This document shows positions 1-5,833 of a stretch of DNA of 5,833 bases, piece by piece (positions within the stretch are counted from its first letter, which is position 1; each line of letters opens with the position of its first letter). This DNA is from Steroidobacteraceae bacterium (GTDB lineage Bacteria > Pseudomonadota > Gammaproteobacteria > Steroidobacterales > Steroidobacteraceae): the NCBI GenBank assembly GCA_023253235.1, contig JALRHE010000169.1, positions 1 through 5,833 of the forward strand, given 5' to 3'. The position numbers were made by a program, and so were the translations under genes. The notes below the pieces were generated by a model. It searched no databases. It was not told the origin of the DNA and saw only the letters and a list, made by a program, of their open reading frames with translations.

Positions 1-576
1 AGATGCGGTGAGCCGCCAACCGTTCGTGGCGTCGGTGACTCGCATGCCAAGACCTTTATCGTCACTGACGACGGCACAACCTTTGCGCAGACCCCACTGG
101 CCGACGGTCGGCAAACTGCCAAAAATTCCACGTGAACCTGACGCTGCTGTGACCAGCAGACAGGGATGGTTGGGATCGAAGGTCGAGGGAATCTGCAGTA
201 GGAACGACGATTCGGGAATGCCTTTGCTCGCCTTGGCGTGTGCGACGTACTCGATACCTGCGATACGTATATAGCTGCCATAAGTCCAACGTCGTAGATC
301 GACGAGTGCTCGCCAATTCTGGTGAATGGCGCGACGACGTTGATCGCGCCACGTGCTGAGCTTAGGGGCCTCTGCGGTGCTCGGTTGTTGGATGAGTCCC
401 GAAATCCCGAGGCCTGCGGTCAGTAGATCGTCGGTTTCACCATCGAAGACGTGTCGTTCCGGTGTTTCCTGATACGGGCTTGCCTCGTCCTTCGCGTTGG
501 CCGATGCGGCGACGAGAAGCGCTGCCATCAGCGCGGCCGGTGCCGTTTTAGGCGACGTGAGCTTCGAGATGGGCAT
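1..576 (-). CDS. D-(-)-3-hydroxybutyrate oligomer hydrolase, N-terminal part (C-terminus beyond the left window edge)
   Basis: Hydrolyses soluble oligomers of 3-hydroxybutyrate, released from polyhydroxybutyrate, to monomers. The 192 visible residues match the N-terminal part of the 3HB-oligomer hydrolase family (Pfam 3HBOH, roughly 700 residues): 'DDLLTAGLGISGL' (49-61), 'RRRAIHQNWRALVDL' (80-94), 'IAGIEYVAHA' (105-114), 'FLLQIPSTFDPNHPCLLVTA' (125-144), 'ASGSRGIFGSLPTVGQWGLR' (145-164), then 'KGCAVVSDDKGLG' (165-177). The frame stays open to base 1. I start it at the ATG at 576-574, not the ATG at 528-526. The longer form gives a full signal peptide: Lys5 and Lys10, a hydrophobic core at about 13-24, and a likely cut after 'ASANA' (residue 28). 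An AGGGAG at 595-590 precedes it, though 13 nt away. The start lies inside the synthetase gene (29-bp overlap), so it is the third gene of the operon. The catalytic serine region should lie beyond the edge, so activity cannot be judged. Family call is firm; exact substrate and whether the gene is intact are not visible. Confidence 0.9.
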   Translation of the reverse strand, partial: MPISKLTSPKTAPAALMAALLVAASANAKDEASPYQETPERHVFDGETDDLLTAGLGISGLIQQPSTAEAPKLSTWRDQRRRAIHQNWRALVDLRRWTYGSYIRIAGIEYVAHAKASKGIPESSFLLQIPSTFDPNHPCLLVTAASGSRGIFGSLPTVGQWGLRKGCAVVSDDKGLGMRVTDATNGWRLTAS

Positions 577-2152
577 GGGTTTTGCGCAGCTCCCTTTTAA
601 GGATTTTACCGTTCGGGTTTCGGGGCAGAGCATCCACCAAGGCGACACCCGCCACGCGTTGCTGGCGACCCACGCGGGCGTTGATCCATTCGCGCAGTTC
701 GATCGCTAGAGACTCGCTCGGAGCCTTGCCTGCGCTTGGTACCACGATCGCGTAGGGAGTCTCTCCCCACTTAGCGCTTTTGATGCCGATAACGGCGATC
801 TCGGCGACGGACGGGTGCACCGCAGCGACGGATTCGATGTCCGCGGGATACACGTTTTGCCCGCCGGAGATGATCATGTCTTTCTTGCGATCGACGATAA
901 AGAGGTAGCCGTGTTCGTCGAAGCGTCCTATGTCACCGGTGCGTAGCCAGGCGGCGCCGGTCGGATCGATCCACGTGCTTTCGGCATTGGCTTCGGGACG
1001 ACGGTAATAGCCCGTCATCGTGATATGACCACGCGAGACGATCTCGCCACTCTCGCCCGGTTCAACCGGTCGATCGGTCTCGTCGATCAGCAGGATGTCA
1101 GTGCCGGGCAGAGGCTTGCCGACCGACATCTCGCGCCCTTCGGCTTCCTCCGGATCGAGCGTGGTGATGACGCCCTCCGTCAGCCCATACAGTTCAATGA
1201 AAGCACAGCCGAAATCGTGTAGTGCGCGTTGTTTGATCGGTAACGGCAACGGCGAGCCACAGCACATCAAGGCGCGTAGCGAGCGCATGTCGGTTTTGCC
1301 GAAGAGGGGACTCTCGAGAAGACGCTGAACGATGATCGGTACGAGCGAACCATGCGAGATGCGGTGGGTTTCGATCGTGCGCAAGACCCGTTCTGGTTCG
1401 AAGCGTCGCTCTATCACGAGCGTGCCGCCGACGACGAAGGTGCTGAGCATGCTGACCCAGCTGATGTTCGAGTAAAGCCCGATCGGGCAGAGCGTGATGG
1501 CGCGCGAGTCGTAGCGAAGCGCCAGAGCGATGGAGCGGGCCCAGTCGATACGGCGTCGATGATCGTGCGTGATGCCTTTCGGAATGCCGGTTGTACCGGA
1601 GCTGTAGATGATGTTGCAGAGCGCGTCCGGGGTGGCCTTGTAGCTGTCGATTTCGTTCTGCAGCGAGGTTTCGACCGTCACGTTCAGCCAGGTTGCGTAG
1701 TCATTCCACGACGATCCTGGGGTCGTCGTCGACGTCTCCGCAGCCGCTAGCCACAGTCGTACCTGCGGATGTTTTTTCGGATCGAACTGTTCGACGTAGC
1801 TTACGCTCGCGATGACGGCCGAGGCTTCGCAATCGTCGATCATCGCCGCCATCGCCTCGGCCGATACCGACACGTTGAGCGGCACCACGCAGGCGCCGGC
1901 GCGGATGATGCCGAAGAGCGATTCGAGCATTTCCGGGCCGTTGTTCATCACCACGACCACTCGGTCGCCCGGCTTAATGCCTGAGCTACGCAGTCGAGCG
2001 GCAAAGTGGCGCAAGCGCCGACCGAAGGTCTGCCACGACCAGACGAGATCGTCGCAGACCATGGCCGGCTTCTCGCCCAACCACCGCGACTGCCGGTCGA
2101 TCAGATCCGGCAGCAGCGGTTCGGGCGCGTCAAAGTGCGCCGTCGTCATCAT
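548..2152 (-). CDS. AMP-forming acyl-CoA synthetase (class I adenylate-forming enzyme)
   Basis: Activates a carboxylic acid with ATP to an acyl-adenylate and then transfers it to CoA, in the cytoplasm. The 534 residues are a normal full length for the family. Core motifs appear in order: phosphate-binding loop 'YSSGTTGIPKG' (183-193), 'ELYGLTEG' (320-327), 'WLRTGDIG' with Asp407 (402-409), hinge 'DRKKDMIISGGQNVYPADIE' (421-440), and 'RNPNGKILKR' with the adenylation lysine Lys516 (511-520). No signal peptide or membrane segment is visible. Two ATGs lie in tandem (2152-2150 and 2149-2147). Neither has a clear Shine-Dalgarno sequence, and only 3 nt separate the receptor's TGA from the first, which fits translational coupling. 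Its 3' end overlaps the oligomer hydrolase gene. The acid cannot be read from the motifs. Context suggests a short hydroxyacid such as 3-hydroxybutyrate, but medium-chain fatty acids, aromatic acids or steroid side chains are equally within the family's range. Confidence 0.95.
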   Translation of the reverse strand: MMTTAHFDAPEPLLPDLIDRQSRWLGEKPAMVCDDLVWSWQTFGRRLRHFAARLRSSGIKPGDRVVVVMNNGPEMLESLFGIIRAGACVVPLNVSVSAEAMAAMIDDCEASAVIASVSYVEQFDPKKHPQVRLWLAAAETSTTTPGSSWNDYATWLNVTVETSLQNEIDSYKATPDALCNIIYSSGTTGIPKGITHDHRRRIDWARSIALALRYDSRAITLCPIGLYSNISWVSMLSTFVVGGTLVIERRFEPERVLRTIETHRISHGSLVPIIVQRLLESPLFGKTDMRSLRALMCCGSPLPLPIKQRALHDFGCAFIELYGLTEGVITTLDPEEAEGREMSVGKPLPGTDILLIDETDRPVEPGESGEIVSRGHITMTGYYRRPEANAESTWIDPTGAAWLRTGDIGRFDEHGYLFIVDRKKDMIISGGQNVYPADIESVAAVHPSVAEIAVIGIKSAKWGETPYAIVVPSAGKAPSESLAIELREWINARVGRQQRVAGVALVDALPRNPNGKILKRELRKTHAHLEAHVA

Positions 2153-2155
2153 CGA

Positions 2156-4384
2156 TCAGCGAAATGAATAAGCGACGCTGACCGAGTACTGGCGGGGCGG
2201 TGCGTAGAACGCGTTCTGGACATTGCCGAACACAGGGCCGGCGAACACGTAGCCACCGATGCGATAGCGCTCATCAGTGAGATTGCGTCCTGCCGCAGTC
2301 ACGCTCAGGCGTCCGTCAGAAGCCGTCCAGGTCGCCGCAAGATCGACGATGGAGTACGACTTCTGGTCGATCGCGGGGTTCGCCACTTCGAAGAGCTGAT
2401 AGTCATCGCGATAGGAGACGGCGGGCACGATGGTCAGCGAGCCGTTGTCGCCTAGGTCCTGAGTCCAGTTCAGAGACAGAGCGGCCGTCCACTCGGGCGT
2501 GTTCTGAAACGCGCGCTGACTCGCGAGGTTACGACGGGTCGCGGTTGCAGGATCGTAGGTGATGAACTCGTCGAATTTCGCGTCGATGTAGCCTACCTGG
2601 AACGCTGCCGAGAGATTCTCTGAGAGTGACAGTGAGCCCTCCAACTCGAGGCCATCGATCGACGAACTACCCGCGTTGTCCACGAAGCTGACGACCGTGG
2701 TCCCAATCGCAAACTGGGAGGTGATTTGCTGATCGGTGTAGTCCGAGGTGAATACCGCTGCATTGAGTCTTGCGCGACCATCGAGCAAGGAGGTCTTCAC
2801 GCCAAGCTCGAGCGTTTCGACGACTTCTGGCTCGTAGCCTTTGACCGTGTCGGCATAGAAGATCGCATCACCACGCATATCGAAGCCACCGGACTTGAAG
2901 CCCTTGCCCCAAGAGCCGTATACCGTCAGTGCATCGCTCGGCTCGTAGGAGACGCTGATGCGCGGCGTGAACTCCGAGAACTCGCGCTCGTTGGTGTAGT
3001 TCGTGCGCAGCAGACCGGGAACCGCTTTGGAGTTTCCAAAGAGAGGGCTGCGGATACCCGTGAAGTTCTGACGATAAACCGTACCTTTCTTTTCATCTTT
3101 CGTGTATCGACCGCCGACCGAGACGGACCACTGATCCGTGAATCGATAGCTGAGATCGGCGAAGGCGGCAAAACTGTCCGTTTCCACTTGGCCGGAGGTA
3201 ACGGTCGTGAGATTGGCGATGCCGACGATGGTGTCGAAGGCGCCAGCCGCGGTCCCGTCCATCAAGAAAACGCCGGCGACGGCCGAGGCGCGATCGCCAG
3301 AGTAGACCAGCTGCAACTCGTGGGTGGTTTGATCGTCTTCGTAGAAGGCCGGCACATCGAGTGCGGCAGCGGGTGCGGTGTCGAAGTCGATGAGCGTGTC
3401 GGTGCGTCCCTCGCGACGCGCTGCGATGTAGCGCAGCATGTATTGGTCGCTGAGGGAATACTCGCCCAGGATCGAAACGCCTTCGGTCGCGACCGAGTTG
3501 TCATCGCCCAAGCCTGCACGCGTGTCATAGAGATTCGGCAGCACGGTCTCGCCGGCCGTGAGGCCGGAACCTGCGACCTCGCGGTGACCGTGGCGGGCGT
3601 TCGAGTCGTCCTGCAGGTCATCTGCGGCGACGCGGAAAAACAGGTTTTCGCTCGGCTTCCATTCCATCGCCAATCGATAAGCGAGGATGTCCTTGTCGTA
3701 ATGCTCTGCGCCGGTGACCAGGTTCTTACCGAAGCCATCGCGATTGAGACTGGAGAGTGCGGCACCGAGCGAGAGAGTCTCGGTCAGGGGCAGGGCGGCC
3801 TTGACCGACAGGTCGCGCTGCGAGTACGAGCCGAGCGTAACTTTGGTATCAAACGATGCATCGTCCCCTAAGCGCTTTGTGACGTATTTGACTGCGCCAC
3901 CCACCGAGTTACGACCATACAGAGTGCCCTGTGGACCACGCAAAACTTCGATGCGCTCGACGTCGTAGAGTTCGAGAACGGCGCCTTGGGGTCTCGCGAC
4001 ATACACATCATCGACGTAGAGACCGACGCCGGGCTCAAAGCCCCACAGCGGATCCTGCTGACCGACGCCGCGAATGAACGCGATCAAGGTGGAGTTGCTA
4101 CCACGAGCGACTTGCAGGGTGAGGTTGGGTACCGTCTGCTGCAGGATGGTGATATCCGTCGCACCAAGTTGCTCTAGATCTGCACCCGAGAAGGTGCTGA
4201 CGGCGACAGGAACGTCTTGAAGCGACTCCTCGCGTCGGCGCGCCGTGACGGTGATTTCTTCGAGAGCGGCGGCGCCATCTTGTGCTCGCGATGGCGCGGG
4301 CATCAGGGCGATCATGGTGGTTCCGAGCGCCAGCGCGACAGATAGCGCGATACGGCTTTTCGCGGTCGTATTGATACCGTTCAT
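2156..4384 (-). CDS. TonB-dependent outer-membrane receptor
   Basis: A 22-strand barrel with an N-terminal plug, importing a ligand into the periplasm with energy from TonB-ExbB-ExbD. The 742 residues begin with a signal peptide (Lys9, Arg11, hydrophobic 12-30, cut probably after 'PSRA' at 34). A TonB box 'EEITVTARRREE' (42-53) follows, then the plug: 'LQDVPVAVSTFSG' (55-67), 'FIRGVGQQDP' (103-112), 'GVGLYVDDVYVARPQGA' (119-135), 'RIEVLRGPQGTLYGRNSVGG' (144-163). The rest is barrel, ending 'QYSVSVAYSFR'. Start ATG 4384-4382 is supported by AGGGGA at 4395-4390, 5 nt upstream. It is the first gene of the minus-strand operon and is divergent from tetR. No siderophore, heme or Fur-box context is visible, and there is no N-terminal signalling domain of the FecA/sigma-factor type. 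Database names such as 'iron complex receptor' would be by homology only. The co-transcribed oligomer hydrolase makes an organic ester or oligomer a better guess for the ligand, but this is inference. Confidence 0.96.
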   Translation of the reverse strand: MNGINTTAKSRIALSVALALGTTMIALMPAPSRAQDGAAALEEITVTARRREESLQDVPVAVSTFSGADLEQLGATDITILQQTVPNLTLQVARGSNSTLIAFIRGVGQQDPLWGFEPGVGLYVDDVYVARPQGAVLELYDVERIEVLRGPQGTLYGRNSVGGAVKYVTKRLGDDASFDTKVTLGSYSQRDLSVKAALPLTETLSLGAALSSLNRDGFGKNLVTGAEHYDKDILAYRLAMEWKPSENLFFRVAADDLQDDSNARHGHREVAGSGLTAGETVLPNLYDTRAGLGDDNSVATEGVSILGEYSLSDQYMLRYIAARREGRTDTLIDFDTAPAAALDVPAFYEDDQTTHELQLVYSGDRASAVAGVFLMDGTAAGAFDTIVGIANLTTVTSGQVETDSFAAFADLSYRFTDQWSVSVGGRYTKDEKKGTVYRQNFTGIRSPLFGNSKAVPGLLRTNYTNEREFSEFTPRISVSYEPSDALTVYGSWGKGFKSGGFDMRGDAIFYADTVKGYEPEVVETLELGVKTSLLDGRARLNAAVFTSDYTDQQITSQFAIGTTVVSFVDNAGSSSIDGLELEGSLSLSENLSAAFQVGYIDAKFDEFITYDPATATRRNLASQRAFQNTPEWTAALSLNWTQDLGDNGSLTIVPAVSYRDDYQLFEVANPAIDQKSYSIVDLAATWTASDGRLSVTAAGRNLTDERYRIGGYVFAGPVFGNVQNAFYAPPRQYSVSVAYSFR

Positions 4385-4389
4385 CCTGG

Positions 4390-4395
4390 TCCCCT
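4390..4395 (-). promoter_or_regulatory. Ribosome binding site of the receptor gene
   Basis: AGGGGA on the minus strand, 5 nt before the ATG at 4384. It fixes the start that gives a complete signal peptide. Confidence 0.7.
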
Positions 4396-4419
4396 GTAGA
4401 TCGATTTATGGTTGGTTAA

Positions 4420-4435
4420 TTCAACGGTCGATGAA
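4420..4435. promoter_or_regulatory. Candidate TetR operator, site 1
   Basis: Sixteen-base imperfect palindrome TTCAACGGTCGATGAA, of the form TTCA-n-CG-nn-CG-n-TGAA (6 of 8 base pairs symmetric). It is a close copy of site 2, whose centre lies 22 bp away (about two helical turns); across the 20-base blocks 4418-4437 and 4440-4459, 15 of 20 bases agree. It would overlap the -10 edge and start-point region of the candidate receptor promoter. Size and symmetry fit a TetR dimer site; binding by the adjacent regulator is inferred from position. Confidence 0.5.
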
Positions 4436-4463
4436 ATCTAATTCAGCGATTGTTGAAAAACAA
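4435..4463 (-). promoter_or_regulatory. Candidate sigma-70 promoter for the receptor operon
   Basis: On the minus strand, TTGTTT (4463-4458) and TAGATT (4440-4435) are separated by exactly 17 bp. Agreement with the consensus is moderate (about 3 of 6 and 4 of 6). Transcription would start near 4427, giving a leader of about 43 nt that contains the AGGGGA ribosome binding site. The boxes bracket operator site 2. This is a by-eye call in AT-rich DNA, so chance matches are possible. Confidence 0.35.
4442..4457. promoter_or_regulatory. Candidate TetR operator, site 2
   Basis: Sixteen-base imperfect palindrome TTCAGCGATTGTTGAA, sharing the TTCA...TGAA ends with site 1 (6 of 8 base pairs symmetric). 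It fits inside the 17-bp spacer (4441-4457) of the candidate minus-strand promoter, an ideal position for repression. It also overlaps an exact short inverted repeat TTGTT-GAAA-AACAA (4450-4463), so the real boundaries of the bound site could differ. Confidence 0.5.
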
Positions 4464-4513
4464 GCGGCCGAGATGGTTTGCGTACAAGCCATCGCTCGGG
4501 TCAGACTTGGGGG

Positions 4514-5233
4514 ATGCCAAAAACCAAGAAAGCCGCGCCGGTCCGTGGTCCTCGCAAGGCAGGTCCCGAGGCGACCCGACAAAAGATCCTCGATGCAGCG
4601 GAGATTCTCTTTGCGGAACGGGGTTTTCACTCCGTGTCCGTCCGCGACATCACCACGGCGGCAGGGGTCGACGTAGCGCTCATCAATTACCACTTCGGTA
4701 GCAAGCAACTTTTGTTCGAGACGGTCTTCATGCGTCGCGCCGAGCTCCTCAACGCCGAGCGTCTGCGACGCCTAGAGGCCGTTGTGCAACGTGCCAAGCC
4801 GCGAGCGCCGAAGGTGGAGGAGATCATTGATGCGTTTACGCATCCCTTGTTGGATCGCTCGGCGAGGGGTGGTCCCGGCTGGAAGGCGTACTTCGCCTTG
4901 ATTGCGCAGGTCAATAATTCCACCGAGTTTGGCGGTTTGATGATGACCCGTTACTTCGACCCGGTCGTCCACGCCTTCATCGCAGCGCTACGCCGAGCAT
5001 TTCCCGGGTGTGACGAGCGGGAGCTCTATTGGAGTTACCACTTCCTCTCCGGCGCGCTGACCCTGACCTTCGCCGAGACGGGTCGCATCGACAATCTTTC
5101 GCAAGGCGCTTGTCGATCAAACGATCTGGACAGCGTGCACGAGCGACTCGTGCCTTACGTGGCGGCGGGTTTTCGAGCCCTGTGTTCGAAGTCGTCGGCG
5201 ACCAACGTGCGTCGTAAGCGGCGCGTTTTATAG
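4514..5233 (+). CDS. TetR-family transcriptional regulator, PsrA-like C-terminal domain
   Basis: A dimeric DNA-binding repressor, 239 residues from the ATG at 4514. The basic N-terminal tail (Lys/Arg rich, 3-17) leads into the TetR helix-turn-helix: 'TRQKILDAAEILFAERGFHS' (21-40), then 'VSVRDITTAAGVDVALINYH' (41-60) and 'FGSKQLL' (61-67). The ligand and dimer half has 'PLLDRSARGGPGWKAYFALI' (111-130), 'MMTRYFDPVVHAF' (143-155) and 'ELYWSYHFLSGALTLTFAET' (170-189). This pattern resembles the C-terminal domain of PsrA-like TetR proteins, several of which respond to fatty acids or acyl-CoA. An in-frame TTG at 4478 would add 12 residues; I prefer the ATG because the family begins near this tail, although neither start has a strong ribosome binding site. 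It is divergent from the receptor operon and is its likely regulator, perhaps also of itself. The stop overlaps that of the convergent phosphatase gene. The inducer is not known. Confidence 0.93.
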   Translation: MPKTKKAAPVRGPRKAGPEATRQKILDAAEILFAERGFHSVSVRDITTAAGVDVALINYHFGSKQLLFETVFMRRAELLNAERLRRLEAVVQRAKPRAPKVEEIIDAFTHPLLDRSARGGPGWKAYFALIAQVNNSTEFGGLMMTRYFDPVVHAFIAALRRAFPGCDERELYWSYHFLSGALTLTFAETGRIDNLSQGACRSNDLDSVHERLVPYVAAGFRALCSKSSATNVRRKRRVL

Positions 5234-5833
5234 GCGCTGTATTCCGCGCTGCCCATCTTCGACGACGAACTTGGCCAGCGTGGTCGCAGTGGCATCGCTC
5301 TCGCGCACCGAGCTGAAGCCGACCATCTCGGCATTCAGGCGGTCGGGCGTCACTTCCAGGCGCAAGTAACCGCGGTAATCTCTTTCCGCGTAGTGTACGC
5401 CGACGGCATCGCTGCGGTTGTAGGCTTCGATGACTTTTTTCGGCGGTGGGCCGGAGGTGATCGAAGTGGTCACGAATTCGCTCGTGACGATCGGCGATTT
5501 CGGATCGCGCGGATCGATTCTTTGATCGCCCGCGATGAAGGCGTGAATGTCGCCACCCAAGATGACGGGGTTGTTTGCGCCGCTTGCCGAAATCGACTCC
5601 AGCATACGGCGCCGCGCGGCCGGGTAGCCGGCCCAACTGTCGTTCCAGTTGAGCGTCCTCGGACCTGGGTCTTCATCGATCCAGGTGAACACGACTCCTT
5701 GACCGAGTAGATTCCAGCGTGCCTTTGAGGTGGCAAGTTGTTCGGCTAACCACTGTTCCTGCGTCGTACCTAGAATCGTCCGATCGGGGTCACGCCAGTC
5801 AGCGCATTGCTCGACGATCACGCGTGTCCCACC
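5228..5833 (-). CDS. PhoD-type alkaline phosphatase/phosphodiesterase, C-terminal part (N-terminus beyond the right window edge)
   Basis: A metal-dependent phosphatase of the PhoD family, usually exported and releasing phosphate from organic mono- or diesters. The frame is open to the right edge, giving 201 residues. A GTG at 5821-5819 could be mistaken for a start, but reading continues upstream and a family member would normally have several hundred more residues. Family features in order: 'DRTILGTTQEQWLAEQL' (17-33), 'ARWNLLGQGVVFT' (38-50), 'DSWAGYPAARRRMLESI' (65-81), the metal-ligand motif 'ILGGDIHAF' with Asp95 and His97 (91-99), 'SEFVTTSITS' (118-127), and a C-terminal strand region 'RGYLRLEVTP' (154-163). 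The export signal and the first metal-binding residues are outside the window. It is convergent with tetR, overlapping by 6 bp, and is not part of the receptor operon. A link to that operon's function is not indicated. Confidence 0.92.
   Translation of the reverse strand, partial: GGTRVIVEQCADWRDPDRTILGTTQEQWLAEQLATSKARWNLLGQGVVFTWIDEDPGPRTLNWNDSWAGYPAARRRMLESISASGANNPVILGGDIHAFIAGDQRIDPRDPKSPIVTSEFVTTSITSGPPPKKVIEAYNRSDAVGVHYAERDYRGYLRLEVTPDRLNAEMVGFSSVRESDATATTLAKFVVEDGQRGIQRL

Larger units (their letters stand above)
4385..4513. promoter_or_regulatory. Divergent intergenic region between the receptor operon and tetR
   Basis: The only non-coding stretch in the window, 129 bp and AT-richer than the flanking genes over about 4400-4463. 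It must carry the promoter for the three-gene minus-strand operon and the tetR promoter. It holds two tandem imperfect palindromes (4420-4435 and 4442-4457), a candidate minus-strand promoter (4435-4463), a further imperfect palindrome GGTTTG-CGTA-CAAGCC (4475-4490) and the receptor's ribosome binding site. I saw no convincing plus-strand promoter for tetR. Confidence 0.8.

Noticed and set aside
8..274. A plus-strand frame at the left edge
   Set aside because: It is antisense to the oligomer hydrolase motifs and has low-complexity composition with no family match.
62..352. A 96-codon minus-strand frame at the left edge
   Set aside because: It is an alternate frame of the oligomer hydrolase gene, whose own frame carries the conserved motifs across the same bases.
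2726..3871. A long open frame (381 codons) on the plus strand, antisense to the receptor gene
   Set aside because: The minus-strand receptor has continuous family motifs over the same stretch. The antisense product is rich in Arg, Val and Glu with no recognisable domain, as expected for the shadow of a GC-rich gene.
4478..4513. An upstream TTG start for tetR adding 12 residues
   Set aside because: The extension has no TetR-family character and overlaps the regulatory region. The ATG at 4514 leads directly into the basic tail typical of the family. It cannot be fully excluded.
4977..5636. A 219-codon minus-strand frame spanning the tetR end and the phosphatase gene
   Set aside because: It crosses two well-supported genes in another frame, is extremely rich in arginine and has no family signature.
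5819..5821. GTG as the start of a short 197-residue phosphatase
   Set aside because: The frame remains open to the window edge, and the visible part is only the C-terminal portion of PhoD, so the true start is outside the window.
1..5833. Insertion sequences, CRISPR arrays, tRNA or rRNA genes, attachment sites, intrinsic terminators
   Set aside because: No transposase motifs, regular repeat-spacer arrays, tRNA-like folds or GC-stem plus T-run structures were seen. The window is filled by ordinary coding sequence apart from the divergent gap.

Overview
The window looks like chromosomal DNA of a Gram-negative proteobacterium with moderately high GC. An outer-membrane TonB-dependent receptor with a signal peptide and a periplasmic-type signal peptide on a hydrolase both require an outer membrane. 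The receptor style (TonB box 'EEITVTARRREE', 'LQDVPVAVS', 'RIEVLRGPQGTLYGRNSVGG') is the kind that is expanded in Sphingomonadales and in several environmental gammaproteobacterial lineages. I cannot place it more precisely. Coding density is very high: only the divergent regulatory gap of about 130 bp is non-coding.

Layout, left to right. (a) 1-576, minus strand: the N-terminal 192 residues of a D-(-)-3-hydroxybutyrate oligomer hydrolase with a signal peptide. The gene runs off the left edge, so it is easily missed. (b) 548-2152, minus strand: an AMP-forming acyl-CoA synthetase with all core motifs. (c) 2156-4384, minus strand: a TonB-dependent outer-membrane receptor. (d) 4385-4513: a divergent promoter/operator region with two tandem imperfect palindromes. 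(e) 4514-5233, plus strand: a TetR-family regulator. (f) 5228-5833, minus strand: the C-terminal 201 residues of a PhoD-type phosphatase, which meets tetR tail to tail with a 6-bp overlap and runs off the right edge.

The minus-strand genes read receptor -> synthetase -> hydrolase. There are 3 nt between the first two and a 29-bp overlap between the last two, so they almost certainly form one operon. TetR is divergent from it and probably controls it. The most interesting reading is a small uptake-and-degradation locus for oligomers of 3-hydroxybutyrate (breakdown products of polyhydroxybutyrate) or a related hydroxyacid ester. In this reading the receptor brings oligomers across the outer membrane, the exported hydrolase cuts them to monomers, and the synthetase activates the monomer (or a product) with CoA. 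The TetR protein, whose C-terminal half resembles the PsrA-type acyl-CoA-responsive group, would sense the substrate or its CoA ester. The oligomer hydrolase is the only gene whose family points to a specific substrate; the rest of the pathway is inference from gene order.
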